64,000 nt of DNA, from positions 17,399 through 81,398 of the forward strand of contig JBFLXL010000011.1 of the NCBI GenBank assembly GCA_040757205.1. The letters run 5' to 3'. The stretch comes from Bacillota bacterium. GTDB lineage: Bacteria > Bacillota > Desulfotomaculia > Desulfotomaculales > Desulforudaceae. Positions 1 through 8,569 of this stretch are shown here, piece after piece (position 1 is the first letter of the stretch; each line of letters begins with the position of its first letter). A program made the position numbers and the translations under genes. The notes under the pieces were generated by a model. It had not been told where the DNA came from. It saw only the letters and a program-made list of their open reading frames with translations, and ran no database searches.

Positions 1-1
1 T

Positions 2-328
2 GAGGCGCTCAAAGCCTATGACGTGGGCGTAGCCGGCATCCACCGTTTGTACGAGCCGCTGGGGGACATGGTCGATCGGCGGGTGGCCGCCATCGTGGTC
101 GTGGCGGGCATGGACGCCGTCCTCCCCATTGTCGTATCCAGCCAGGTGGCCGTGCCGGTGATCGGGTTGCCCACGTCCGTAGGCTACGGAATGGGCAAGG
201 AAGGTGTCGCCGGCTTAATGACCATGCTCCAGACCTGTACCCCGGGGCTGGCCGTGGTCAACATCGACAACGGTTTCGGGGCGGGCGTGTTCGCGTCGCT
301 CATCGCGCGACAGTCGGCCCAATGCTAG
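2..328 (+). CDS. larB: LarB, pyridinium-3,5-biscarboxylate mononucleotide synthase, C-terminal part
   Basis: The reading frame is open from the left edge ([16 protein letters not shown]) to TAG at 326-328, so the N-terminus lies outside the window. The visible 109 residues match the PurE-like AIR-carboxylase fold of Lar[16 protein letters not shown] segment, the glycine-rich [17 protein letters not shown] strand-turn, then [11 protein letters not shown] and the NIDNGFGAG signature near the end. LarB carboxylates and hydrolyses nicotinic acid adenine dinucleotide in the first step of making the nickel-pincer cofactor of lactate racemase and related LarA enzymes. Other lar genes would be expected to the left. 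The last base overlaps a duplicated piece of the folP 5' end on the opposite strand. Confidence 0.85.
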   Translation, partial: EALKAYDVGVAGIHRLYEPLGDMVDRRVAAIVVVAGMDAVLPIVVSSQVAVPVIGLPTSVGYGMGKEGVAGLMTMLQTCTPGLAVVNIDNGFGAGVFASLIARQSAQC

Positions 329-403
329 CCGTCTATATCCAAAACCATCACCCGGTGGGTCATCGCGTGTTCCCCCATCCCACGCCGGTTTTGTCCACTA
401 TAC
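328..403 (-). repeat. Duplicate of the folP 5' end (-10 region, RBS, first 12 codons)
   Basis: These 76 bp align without gaps to 3643-3718, with 7 mismatches by eye. Read on the minus strand, the copy contains the -10-like TATA segment, the GGGGGAA ribosome binding site and ATG followed by [12 protein letters not shown], then an immediate TAG. That stop overlaps the larB stop region on the other strand. It is therefore a truncated copy of the folP start, not a working gene. Confidence 0.85.
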
Positions 404-489
404 CCGCTTGTCTGCTCCAGGAGAAGAAGTCAAGCTGCGGCGGAGCACTCTCCCATTCGACATGACATGCACCACCAGCCAAAGTCCGG

Positions 490-495
490 TATAAT
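490..495 (+). promoter_or_regulatory. Candidate -10 element for the serine protease gene
   Basis: A perfect TATAAT lies 70 bp upstream of the ATG at 565. No convincing -35 is present at 16-18 bp spacing. The rest of 404-564 shows no other recognisable feature. Confidence 0.3.
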
Positions 496-564
496 AACCT
501 GAAAAGCGTCCTGAAAAACGTCGAGTCGTCAAAATAGGTTTAAAAGTCATGTGTCAGCGCTGGG

Positions 565-1422
565 ATGGGGGCGATGGTTTTGGACTCTTCACTTTTCTGG
601 CTGTTTTTCATTTTACTCATGATCTTGCCCGTGATCCGGCAGTACCGGATTACCATGGCCCGCCTCCAGTTGATCCGCAATATCGAGCGCAAACGTAACA
701 CTCGCGTGATCACCCTGATCCACCGCCAGGAACTCATCGCCCTCTTCGGCATTCCGCTGACCCGCTACATCAATATTGAAGACTCCGAAGAGATTTTGCG
801 GGCCATCCGCATGACCCCGGACGAGTTGCCCATCGACCTGGTGCTGCACACCCCCGGCGGCCTGGTCCTGGCTTCGGAGCAGATCGCCCGGGCGCTGCTC
901 AAGCACCCGGCCCGGGTGACGGTGCACATTCCCCACTTCGCCATGTCCGGCGGCACTATGATCGCCCTGGCCGCCGACGAGATTTTTATGGACGAAAACG
1001 CCGTGGTGGGGCCCATGGACCCACAGCTGGGGAACGTCCCCGCTTCCTCGGTGGTGGAGGCGGTGCGCCAAAAAGGGGTGGACAAGGTGGACGACCAGAC
1101 CCTGATCCTGGCGGATGTAGCCTCCAAGGCGCTGCGGCAGGTGGAGGCGTTCGTGTTCGAGCTGCTCAGTGACAAGATGAACCAGGAGCAGGCCCGGCAA
1201 ATCGCCCGCGGCCTGACCAGCGGCCAGTGGACCCACGATTACCCGATCACCGTCGAGAAACTGCAGGAAATGGGCCTTCCGGTGTCCACCGGCTTGCTGC
1301 GCGAAATTTACGACCTGATGCAACTGTATCCTCAACCGGGACAGCGTCGGCCCTCGGTGCAGTTCATCCCGGTCCCCTACCACCGCCCCAAGGACGACCA
1401 GCCCCGGCGTCCCGGCGTTTGA
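565..1422 (+). CDS. Membrane-anchored ClpP-fold serine protease (SDH/SppA-like, DUF114 type)
   Basis: The 285-residue protein begins with one transmembrane segment (about residues 8-25) followed by a basic stretch. The ClpP/crotonase-like protease domain follows: LVLHTPGGLVLASEQIA (about 93-109), then HFAMSGGTMIALAADEI with the likely nucleophile Ser128, and the conserved AVVGPMDPQLG. This is the arrangement of the serine dehydrogenase proteinase family (PF01972), found in many thermophilic and anaerobic bacteria and archaea. The substrate is unknown; membrane-protein quality control is the usual guess. ATG at 565 was chosen; ATG at 574 is also possible. It has no operon partner apart from a possible tiny ORF just downstream. 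Confidence 0.85.
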   Translation: MGAMVLDSSLFWLFFILLMILPVIRQYRITMARLQLIRNIERKRNTRVITLIHRQELIALFGIPLTRYINIEDSEEILRAIRMTPDELPIDLVLHTPGGLVLASEQIARALLKHPARVTVHIPHFAMSGGTMIALAADEIFMDENAVVGPMDPQLGNVPASSVVEAVRQKGVDKVDDQTLILADVASKALRQVEAFVFELLSDKMNQEQARQIARGLTSGQWTHDYPITVEKLQEMGLPVSTGLLREIYDLMQLYPQPGQRRPSVQFIPVPYHRPKDDQPRRPGV

Positions 1423-1443
1423 ACACCGGCTGACCAGCCGGAG

Positions 1444-1530
1444 ATGTACCGGATCATCACCACCCGGCTGGATGATCTTGAGGAATTCATCCGCGAAGTG
1501 CTCGGCTATCTGCAGAAAGCCCGGTCCTAA
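1444..1530 (+). CDS. Possible 28-aa small protein
   Basis: An ORF beginning ATGTAC directly after the protease gene encodes MYRIITTRLDDLEEFIREVLGYLQKARS (given here as one short helix-like peptide in two parts: MYRIITTRLDDLEEF and IREVLGYLQKARS). It is in the same frame as the upstream gene, 21 bp past its stop. The only Shine-Dalgarno-like sequence is CCGGAG. The amphipathic acidic/hydrophobic pattern is plausible for a helix, but there is no family match I recognise. Confidence 0.25.
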   Translation: MYRIITTRLDDLEEFIREVLGYLQKARS

Positions 1531-1610
1531 TCATCCCCCCGGCGTGCACCGGTCCTCCAGTCTTCCTCCCGCCAACCTCATCACCCACGACCCGGCCTTG
1601 CGAACGTTTG

Positions 1611-2123
1611 TTATACTTTACTTGCTGGGGTGTCTCCGGCATAGCGGTGCAACCGCTGTTCCCGGACCAGCCGGCGCGCCAGCACCGACGCCTTACCGCC
1701 ATCCGGGAGATCCAACCCGGGGCACAAGTCCGCCAGCGGCACCACCGCAAAGGCCCGTTCGGCCAGGCGGGGATGAGGCACCGAAAGACCGGGCTCCATA
1801 ACTGTTTGGGTACCAAAAAGGAGCAGGTCCAGGTCGATCACCCGGGGCCCCCACCGCTCCCCGCGTTCCCGGCCCAGCCGCTTTTCAATCTCCAGCATTC
1901 GCTCCAGCAATTCCCGGGCCGGCAGGGTGGTCTCGACCTCCACGACCGTGTTCAAAAACCAGTCCTGTTCCGTATGGCCCAGGGGTGCGGTCTCGTACAC
2001 GGGGGCCCGGCGTCTCAGCAACACCCCGGGCATCGCCGCCAGTTCCCCGACCGCCTTTTCCAGGTTGGCCGGCCGGTCCCCCTGGTTGCTGCCCAGACCG
2101 ATGTAAGCAATCGTGCTGCTCAT
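1611..2123 (-). CDS. folK: 6-hydroxymethyl-7,8-dihydropterin pyrophosphokinase
   Basis: FolK transfers pyrophosphate from ATP to 6-hydroxymethyldihydropterin, giving the substrate of FolP. The 170-residue protein starts with the diagnostic AYIGLGSNQGDR, followed by RRAPVYETAPLGHTEQDWFLN and the RWGPRVIDLDLLLFG block that binds ATP and Mg2+. The ATG overlaps the folB stop codon (ATGA), so folP-folB-folK read as one translationally coupled operon on the minus strand. The length is normal for the family. Confidence 0.95.
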   Translation of the reverse strand: MSSTIAYIGLGSNQGDRPANLEKAVGELAAMPGVLLRRRAPVYETAPLGHTEQDWFLNTVVEVETTLPARELLERMLEIEKRLGRERGERWGPRVIDLDLLLFGTQTVMEPGLSVPHPRLAERAFAVVPLADLCPGLDLPDGGKASVLARRLVREQRLHRYAGDTPASKV

Positions 2124-2491
2124 CCGGTCTCTTCCCGGCGGCGGACGATCTCCACCGCGATGTACTTGAACCGGCCCCGCACCGGGGCGTGGGGCTTGCG
2201 CACCCGGACCCGCACTTCAGCGAGCGGGAAAGAAGACAGCACCGCCGCCGCCAGGGCTTCGGCCACCGCTTCGATCAACCGGTACCGCCGAGCCGAAAAC
2301 GCTTTTTTGACCTCGGCGTACACGGCGCTGTAGTCCACGGTGAGGGCCGGGTCATCGGCCCGGCCGGCCGGTCCCAGATCCAGCACCAGTTCCAGGTCGA
2401 CCTGGAAGGGCTGACCCATCTCCCGCTCGGCATCCAGCACCCCGTGATAGCCGTGAAACTCGAGCCCCTCCATTATAATGCGGTCTTTCAT
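2120..2491 (-). CDS. folB: Dihydroneopterin aldolase
   Basis: FolB cleaves dihydroneopterin to 6-hydroxymethyldihydropterin and glycolaldehyde in folate synthesis. The 123-residue protein has the family pattern: MKDRIIMEGLEFHGYHGVL at the N-terminus, VDYSAVYAEV in the middle and the RKPHAPVRG loop near the C-terminus. The ATG at 2489-2491 overlaps the folP stop by 4 bp, and the stop overlaps the folK start. Longer versions of this frame run into folP and were rejected. Confidence 0.93.
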   Translation of the reverse strand: MKDRIIMEGLEFHGYHGVLDAEREMGQPFQVDLELVLDLGPAGRADDPALTVDYSAVYAEVKKAFSARRYRLIEAVAEALAAAVLSSFPLAEVRVRVRKPHAPVRGRFKYIAVEIVRRREETG

Positions 2492-3678
2492 TGGTCGCTG
2501 CCTCCCCGGACGATGGCGTCCGTCATCCTGGCCACTCGCACCATCTCCCGCACGTCGTGCACCCGCACGATGTCCGCCCCGCGGCAGATGCCTACGGCCA
2601 CGGTGGCCGCCGTGCCCTCCAGGCGCTGGTCCACCGGCAGGTCCAATACCTTGCCGATCGTGGACTTGCGGGAGGTGCCGATCAAGAGCGGGCACCCCAG
2701 GCCGGTGAATTCCCCCAGACGCCGCAGCACGGTCAGGTTTTGCTCCGGTGTCTTGCCGAAGCCGAAACCCGGGTCGAGGATGATCCGGCCGGGCGCGATG
2801 CCGGCCTGTGCCGCCTTGGCCAGGCGTTCCTCGAAGTACGCGGTGATGTCGCCCACCACGTCCCGGTATTCCGTCCCCCGCTGGTTGTGCATCAGGACCA
2901 CCGGTACCTCGTAGCCGGCCACCAGTTCCGCCATTCCTTCGTCCGCGAGCGCCCACTGGTCGTTCACCAGGTGCGCGCTGGCCGCCAGGGCCGCACGGGC
3001 CACCGGGGTTTTGCCGGTGTCGATGGATACGGGAATACCAAGTTCTCCGGTCAGCCGCGGCAGGACCGCCATCACCCGGGAGAGTTCCTCCTCCAGGCCG
3101 ACCGGCTCGGCGCCGGGGCGGGTGGATTCACCGCCGAGGTCGATCAGGTCGGCGCCGTGCGCCGCCATTTCCCGAGCCCGAGCGAGCGCCGCCTCCGGCT
3201 CCAGGTAGGCGCCCCCGTCCGAAAAGGAGTCGGGGGTGACGTTTAATATGCCCATCACCAGGGTGCGTTCCCCCAGCGGCAGGAACTTCCCCCGGCAGTC
3301 CAGCCCGCGGGGTTTGGTTTCGCAGTTTTCCAGCACCCGCTCGATCTTGTCGACCAGCGCCGCCAGGCCGAACGGCTGCATCCGCATCTTCTTCAAAAAG
3401 GCGGCATACTGTTTGGCGGTGCCCATGAGCAGCGCGTCGGTTTGGGCCACGGAATGGTTCACCGTTCCCCAAGACACCGCCGCCTCCCCTCCGCGGGCGA
3501 GCATCTCCTGTTTGACGATGTTCGCCTGCACGGGGGTCAGCCCGGTGACGCGGAGCACGCGGTGCACCGCCTTGGGCGCCATCAGCGCTACTCCGGTTTC
3601 GTCGGCGCCTACTCCGGCCACCGCCCTTTTCGCCGCCTCAAGGCCGTCTATATCCAAAACCATCACCCGGTGGGTCAT
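2488..3678 (-). CDS. folP: Dihydropteroate synthase with N-terminal extension
   Basis: FolP condenses p-aminobenzoate with hydroxymethyldihydropterin pyrophosphate. The catalytic TIM barrel (about residues 135-396) carries MGILNVTPDSFSDGG, LIDLGGESTRPGA, VSIDTGK, DPGFGFGKT and the closing GTSRKS. The first ~130 residues are an extra domain not present in the ~270-aa Escherichia coli enzyme; such extensions occur in Desulfotomaculum-type genomes. ATG at 3678 was chosen over ATG at 3693 because GAGGGAA lies 6-7 bp before it. The 5' end is duplicated at 328-403. A TATAAT-like -10 lies at about 3712-3717. Confidence 0.93.
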   Translation of the reverse strand: MTHRVMVLDIDGLEAAKRAVAGVGADETGVALMAPKAVHRVLRVTGLTPVQANIVKQEMLARGGEAAVSWGTVNHSVAQTDALLMGTAKQYAAFLKKMRMQPFGLAALVDKIERVLENCETKPRGLDCRGKFLPLGERTLVMGILNVTPDSFSDGGAYLEPEAALARAREMAAHGADLIDLGGESTRPGAEPVGLEEELSRVMAVLPRLTGELGIPVSIDTGKTPVARAALAASAHLVNDQWALADEGMAELVAGYEVPVVLMHNQRGTEYRDVVGDITAYFEERLAKAAQAGIAPGRIILDPGFGFGKTPEQNLTVLRRLGEFTGLGCPLLIGTSRKSTIGKVLDLPVDQRLEGTAATVAVGICRGADIVRVHDVREMVRVARMTDAIVRGGSDQ

Positions 3679-3812
3679 CGCGCGTTCCCTCATTTCACGC
3701 CGGTTTCGTCTATTATACTCGAAAAAGGCAAAGTGCAGGGCTCCGAACCAAGCCGCGGGAGCCGTCCACGCGAAGCACGGAGCTCAGGCGGCGGCTCCAC
3801 CGCCCCCAAGAG

Positions 3813-3843
3813 AAACCGTGGGGACGCGCCGCCCCCACGGTTT
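3813..3843 (-). terminator. Inverted repeat between the hdr genes and folP
   Basis: AAACCGTGGG (3813-3822) and CCCACGGTTT (3834-3843) form a 10-bp stem with an 11-nt GC-rich loop, lying between the hdrD-like stop at 3899 and the folP start. It could end the hdr transcript. The T-tract after it on the minus strand is weak, so efficiency is uncertain. The rest of 3719-3898 shows no coding signal. Confidence 0.5.
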
Positions 3844-3898
3844 TACCTGACAGGGTCCGTTCCTTGGCCGAACGAATCGGCCGGATTCGAGTTTAGTC

Positions 3899-5173
3899 CT
3901 ATTCTTCCTGCTTCGGCCGGGGTCCGTCCTCGGGCCAGATCAGGGCGTGCTCCACCAGGTGGTGCAGGTGCTTGACCTTCATCCCGAGGTTGTACTCCTT
4001 GTTGATGTCGTTTAACTGGTCGTAGCAGTTGTGGCACGGGGCGCAGCAGATCTCGGCGCCGGTGGCCATCATCTGGTCGGCTTTAAGCTTGCCCTTGGCG
4101 ATCCGCTCTTTTTTCACCACGGTGCCCATCGGTAGAGCGCCGGCGCCGCCGCCGCAGCAGTAGTTGTACTCCCGGTTGGGCCACATGTCCACGAACTTCT
4201 CGGCCACGTTCTCTAAAATGTACCGGCCTTCCTCAATCAGACCGCCCTTGCGCACCGTGTTGCACGGGTCATGGATGGTGACCACGTAGGGATTCCTGGT
4301 CTTGTCGACCTTGATCTTGCCGGTCTTGATCAGGTCGGCCATCCAACCCACCATGTGCTCGAAATTCCAGGGCACCTCGCCCTCTTTGTACCAGACCTTC
4401 TTGCCCCACACGAAGGCCCAAAACCCGTGCCCGCACTCGGTCATGACGCAGCGGTTCACATTAAGCCTTCTCATCTCGTCCACCACAAAGTCCATGATCT
4501 TTTTAGCTTCGTCGTCCCGGCCGTTGAACAGCCCGAAGTTGGTGACGTCGAAGGCTTTGGAGGATACCGTCCAGCTCTCCTTGGCGTTCCAGAAGATCTT
4601 GGTCCAGCTCTTGATGTCCTCCGGGTAGTACTTGATCTCCCGCGGGTGCGGCAGAAACAGAATATCCGCGCCCTCCACGTTGACCGGGATGGTCAGGCTC
4701 GAATCCCCGAACTCGTCCTGGAGTTCCTCCTGCATCCACTCGATGGTCTCCATGAACTCCTCTTCGGTGATCTCCATCTGGTTCCCGACTTGCATGTGCA
4801 GGTCGGCCACTTCCTGCAGCCGCCCGGGGGCGGTCAGGCCGAACTGCCCGCGCACCGTGCGCACCACGTTGGGCAGCGGCACCTTGCCGGGGCAGTGCAT
4901 GGTGCACCGGCCGCACATGTTGCAGAGCCAAACGAATTTGTCGTTCAGCACCTCGTCCTTCAGACCGAGGGCGACCTTGCGCATGAACTTGCGCGGGTCG
5001 TGGTTCTCCACTATGTCGGTGAAGTAGCACGCCGCCGCGCAGGTGCCGCAGGCCAGGCAGTAGTTTAAGTCGAACTTGCCCTGCTCGGTCGCGAAACACA
5101 TCCTTTGGGATATTTCGTCCCTGAAATTGGGATCTCGGACTTCACTCAGCTTTTTGGCTTCCATTATGAACAT
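3899..5173 (-). CDS. HdrD/DsrK-type Fe-S heterodisulfide reductase-like subunit
   Basis: The 424-residue cytoplasmic protein has two N-terminal [4Fe-4S] motifs, CLACGTCAAAC (about 39-49) and CNMCGRCTMHCPGKVP (about 84-99). A C-terminal cysteine-rich CCG domain follows (HDPCNTVRKGG, then YCCGGGAGALP and CCAPCHNC), of the kind that binds the catalytic cluster of heterodisulfide reductases. A first CCG-like region seems degenerate and lacks the paired cysteines. It lies 72 bp downstream of the HdrA fusion and probably acts as its partner in electron transfer to a disulfide or DsrC-like acceptor. HdrD, DsrK and HmcF/TmcB relatives cannot be told apart by eye. Confidence 0.8.
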   Translation of the reverse strand: MFIMEAKKLSEVRDPNFRDEISQRMCFATEQGKFDLNYCLACGTCAAACYFTDIVENHDPRKFMRKVALGLKDEVLNDKFVWLCNMCGRCTMHCPGKVPLPNVVRTVRGQFGLTAPGRLQEVADLHMQVGNQMEITEEEFMETIEWMQEELQDEFGDSSLTIPVNVEGADILFLPHPREIKYYPEDIKSWTKIFWNAKESWTVSSKAFDVTNFGLFNGRDDEAKKIMDFVVDEMRRLNVNRCVMTECGHGFWAFVWGKKVWYKEGEVPWNFEHMVGWMADLIKTGKIKVDKTRNPYVVTIHDPCNTVRKGGLIEEGRYILENVAEKFVDMWPNREYNYCCGGGAGALPMGTVVKKERIAKGKLKADQMMATGAEICCAPCHNCYDQLNDINKEYNLGMKVKHLHHLVEHALIWPEDGPRPKQEE

Positions 5174-5245
5174 ATCCCTCCACCAACCGAATTTGAAACC
5201 CCGTCCCGGACCGCGGGCCGCGCGGCCCGGGACGGCCTTAGCGCC

Positions 5246-8200
5246 TTATGCCAGGAAAGCCTCGATTTCCGCGAAGAGCTGCTCGTCCCTGAAGCCCATA
5301 TGATCCGCGGCGTGCGACGGGCAGGCCGCCGCGCAGGTGCCGCAGCCCTTGCACAGCACTTCGTTCACCTCGGCCACGTTCTCGGCCTCCAGGAAGGAGA
5401 TCGCGCTGTACGGGCAGACCGTGACGCAGATCCGGCAGCCGGAACACTTGTCCCTGTCCACCTTGGCCACCGCGCCGCCGCCGACCAGCAGGTCCTTGGT
5501 CAGGACGGTCGCCGCGCGCGCCGCCGCCGCCCGCGCCTGGGCGATGCTTTCCTCGATGAACTTCGGTCCGTGCGCCAGGCCGGCCACGAACACGCCGTCG
5601 GTGGCGAAGTCCACCGGGCGCAGCTTCATGTGCGCTTCCAGGAAGAACCCGCCGTCGTAGTCGCCGCAGACCTTGTAGAGTTGGGCGATGTCCCTGGAGT
5701 CGTCCGGCGGCAGGGTGGCCGCCGCGAGCCCCACTAGGTCGGCGTCGATCACGAAGGTCTCGCCGAGGACCGGGTCGGTCACGGTCACCGTGAGACCGCC
5801 GCCCGCGTTCGAAACCACCGGCTTGCCGGCCGGGTCGAAGCGCAGGAAGATCACGCCCTTGCGCCGGGCCTCTTCGTAGTAGTCCTCCTTGAAGCTATAG
5901 GTGCGCATGTCGCGGTACAGCACGTACACGCTGGCGTCGGGATTGAGGGCCTTCGCCTTGAGGGCGTTCTTGACCGACTCGCTGCAGCAGACCCGGCTGC
6001 AGTACACGCGGTCCGGCTCCCGGGAACCGACGCAGTTGATCAGCACGAAGTTCTTGGCCTGCTTTGCCCGGTCCGTGCCCTCCACCAGCTCGGCCTCCAG
6101 TTCTAGGCCGGTGAGCACGCGGTCGTCCTGGCCGTACAGGTACTCGGACGGTTTGAATTCCTTACCGCCGATGGCGATGATCACCGCGCCGTGCTCGATG
6201 TCCTTGCTCTGGCCGCCCACGTCGATGGTGGTGGTGAAGTTCCCGACGTAACCGGAGGCACCCGCGATCTTAGCGCCGGTGTACACGGTGATGTTCGGGT
6301 TCGCGTCAACGGCGCCGATCAAGCCGTCGAGGTAAGCGCCGACGTCCATGCCTTCCAAGTTTATGTGGATCTTCCGGGCCATGCCGCCCAGTTGGTCGCT
6401 TTTTTCCACCAGGCTCACCTTGAAACCCTGGCCGGCGAGATCCAGCGCGGCGTTCATGCCGGCGATACCGCCGCCGATAACCAGCGCGTCCTTGTTGACT
6501 CCGATGGTTACCGTCTGCAGGGACTCCAGCAGGCGGGCCTTGGCCACCGCCCGGTTCACGATTTCCTTGGCCTTGACCGTGGCCGCTTCCTTGTCTTTCA
6601 TGTGCACCCAGGAGCAGTGCTCGCGGATGTTGCCCATTTCAAACAGGAAGGGGCTCAAGCCCGCCGAGGCACAGGTGGCCCGGAACAAGGGCTCGTGTGT
6701 CCGCGGGGTACAGGACGCGACCACCACCCGGTTCAGTTTGTGCTCCAGGATTACCTCCTTGATCTTGTCCTGGGTGTCCGACGAACAGGAGTACAGGTTT
6801 TCTTCCGCGTACACCACGTTCGGAGCGTTCTTGACGTACTCGACCACCGACGGCACGTCCACGGTCGAGCCGATGTTGATGCCGCAGTGGCAGACGAACA
6901 CACCGATCCGCGGCTCCTGCCCGCTCACGTCCATCTCGGCCACGGGCTCCTCGGCCTTGACCAGGGTGCCCCGAGCTTCGGCGAGCAGGGTGCCCGCACC
7001 GGATGCCGCCGCGCTGGCTTGCATGACCGCGGTCGGAATGTCCATCGGGCTCTGGAAGGTGCCGCACACGAACACACCCGGCCGGGAGGTCTCCACCGGC
7101 GCGCTGGTGGTGGTGGCCGCGAAACCGTGCTGGTTCAGGTTCACGCCGATGCTCTTGGCCGTCTCCATCGCCTTCGAGGAAGGCCGCAGGCCGACCGACA
7201 GCACGACGATATCGAATTCCTCGTGCTTGATCTCGCCGCCCTCGTCGCTGTACCGGATCTTGACCTTGTCTGAGGTGCCGGGGCCGAGTTCAAAGCTGCG
7301 GGAACGGATGAACCGGATGCCGGTTTCTTCCTGGGCGCGGTTGTAGTAGGCCTCGAAGCCCTTGCCGTAGGTGCGCATGTCCATAAAGAAGATGGTGGCG
7401 TCCATATCCCCGCCGTGTTCCTTGGCGATCATGGCTTCCTTGATCGCGTAGGTGCAGCACACCGAAGAACAGTAGCTGCAGCCGATACTGCGGTCGCGCG
7501 AACCCACGCACTGGATCCAGGCGACGTTCTTCGCTTCCTGGTGGTCCGAGGGACGGACCACATGACCCTGGAAGGGACCCGAGGCGCTCAGGATACGCTC
7601 GAACTCGATGCTGGTGACCACGTTTTTCAGGGTCCCGTAGCCCAGCGTTTTGATGGTCTTGGGGTCGAACTCGTCGAAACCGGGGGCCAGAATGACCGCG
7701 CCGACGTCGAGGGCGAAGGTCTTCTCTTTGTCCTCCCAGTTCAGGGCGTCCTTGCCGCACGCCTTCTCGCAAAGCAGACACACCGGCTTGCCGGTCTGCA
7801 CGCCCTTGGTCAGGTAAAGACACTTTTCGGGATGAGTGATCGCGTAAGTGTTCGGCACCGCCTGGGGGTACTTGTTGGCGATGATCTTCCGGACTTCCAA
7901 CCCCTCGTTGAACTCGTCCGAAACCTTCACCGGACACTTCGCAGCGCAGTCGCCGCAAGCGACGCACCGGTCGGCGAACACGTAACGCGGTTTCTGGAAC
8001 ACCGTCGCTTTGAAGTTCCCGGCTTCACCCTGCAGGTCGACCAGGTTGGCCAGGGTGATGATCTCGATGTTCGGATGCCGGTCGCACTCCACGAGCTTCG
8101 GCGACAAGATGCACATCGAGCAGTCGTTGGTGGGGAAGGTCTTGTCCAGTTGGGCCATGGTGCCGCCGATGGCCGTGGAGGCCTCGACCAGGTACACGTA

Positions 8201-8287
8201 GTATCCGGCTTCCGCCAAGTCCAGTGAGGCCTGCACGCCGGCGATACCACCGCCCACTACCATTGCCGATCCGATTTTATCTGGCAT
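5246..8287 (-). CDS. Fused HdrA-type FAD/iron-sulfur electron-transfer protein
   Basis: The ~1013-residue flavoprotein has two HdrA-like modules. Module one has the FAD motif VVGGGIAGVQASLDLAEAG, the segment LDKTFPTNDCSMCILSPKL, a ferredoxin motif CVACGDCAAKCP and GCSYCSSVCC. Module two opens with the canonical HdrA N-terminal FVCHCGINIGS, then VIGGGIAGMNAALDLA, and ends with two ferredoxin motifs, CSGCRICVTVCP and CKGCGTCAAACP. HdrA proteins bifurcate or relay electrons between ferredoxin/NADH and thiol-disulfide partners. ATG at 8287 matches homologue length as I recall it, but GGAGG is 16 bp away; GTG at 8299 lies 4 bp after it and may be the true start. It is followed by the hdrD-like gene. 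Confidence 0.87.
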   Translation of the reverse strand: MPDKIGSAMVVGGGIAGVQASLDLAEAGYYVYLVEASTAIGGTMAQLDKTFPTNDCSMCILSPKLVECDRHPNIEIITLANLVDLQGEAGNFKATVFQKPRYVFADRCVACGDCAAKCPVKVSDEFNEGLEVRKIIANKYPQAVPNTYAITHPEKCLYLTKGVQTGKPVCLLCEKACGKDALNWEDKEKTFALDVGAVILAPGFDEFDPKTIKTLGYGTLKNVVTSIEFERILSASGPFQGHVVRPSDHQEAKNVAWIQCVGSRDRSIGCSYCSSVCCTYAIKEAMIAKEHGGDMDATIFFMDMRTYGKGFEAYYNRAQEETGIRFIRSRSFELGPGTSDKVKIRYSDEGGEIKHEEFDIVVLSVGLRPSSKAMETAKSIGVNLNQHGFAATTTSAPVETSRPGVFVCGTFQSPMDIPTAVMQASAAASGAGTLLAEARGTLVKAEEPVAEMDVSGQEPRIGVFVCHCGINIGSTVDVPSVVEYVKNAPNVVYAEENLYSCSSDTQDKIKEVILEHKLNRVVVASCTPRTHEPLFRATCASAGLSPFLFEMGNIREHCSWVHMKDKEAATVKAKEIVNRAVAKARLLESLQTVTIGVNKDALVIGGGIAGMNAALDLAGQGFKVSLVEKSDQLGGMARKIHINLEGMDVGAYLDGLIGAVDANPNITVYTGAKIAGASGYVGNFTTTIDVGGQSKDIEHGAVIIAIGGKEFKPSEYLYGQDDRVLTGLELEAELVEGTDRAKQAKNFVLINCVGSREPDRVYCSRVCCSESVKNALKAKALNPDASVYVLYRDMRTYSFKEDYYEEARRKGVIFLRFDPAGKPVVSNAGGGLTVTVTDPVLGETFVIDADLVGLAAATLPPDDSRDIAQLYKVCGDYDGGFFLEAHMKLRPVDFATDGVFVAGLAHGPKFIEESIAQARAAAARAATVLTKDLLVGGGAVAKVDRDKCSGCRICVTVCPYSAISFLEAENVAEVNEVLCKGCGTCAAACPSHAADHMGFRDEQLFAEIEAFLA

Positions 8288-8506
8288 ACCGTATAACACC
8301 CGTCCTCCCTTAGAACGTCCCGGCATGAAAGCCGGGCTTAAGAACTCGAAACACCTCTTTACCCGCTGGAAAACCAACCGGTTGTGGCTCCATCCCCCCT
8401 CGCCGGATGAACTACGATCGCTGACTGATGAAACAATAAGAACAAAAACCGGATTGGAACCGGTCCAACCCGGCAAGCGCCGAAGGACAAGGTTCCCCTT
8501 TTCAGT
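8288..8506 (-). other. ~200-nt 5' leader of the hdrA fusion
   Basis: This is the untranslated stretch between the promoter and the hdrA start. It contains a GC stem-loop, CCCGGC (8319-8324) / GCCGGG (8331-8336) with loop ATGAAA, and a second GC-rich region with short ACCGG repeats near 8450-8465. No known riboswitch consensus was recognised. Confidence 0.45.
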
Positions 8507-8535
8507 AGTATAGTACCATTCTTTTTCACTGTCAA
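8507..8535 (-). promoter_or_regulatory. Strong sigma-A promoter for hdrA-hdrD
   Basis: On the minus strand a perfect -35 TTGACA (8530-8535) and -10 TATACT (8507-8512) are separated by exactly 17 bp. It is one of the best vegetative promoters in the window and lies just downstream of the mrp stop codon. Confidence 0.85.
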
Positions 8536-8569
8536 TTCATTCTTAAGATGTCTTGGGGCAAAACCGTCT

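Noticed and set aside
6191..7346. Plus-strand ORFs opposite hdrA
   Set aside because: Shadow frames; the minus-strand HdrA motifs are unambiguous.
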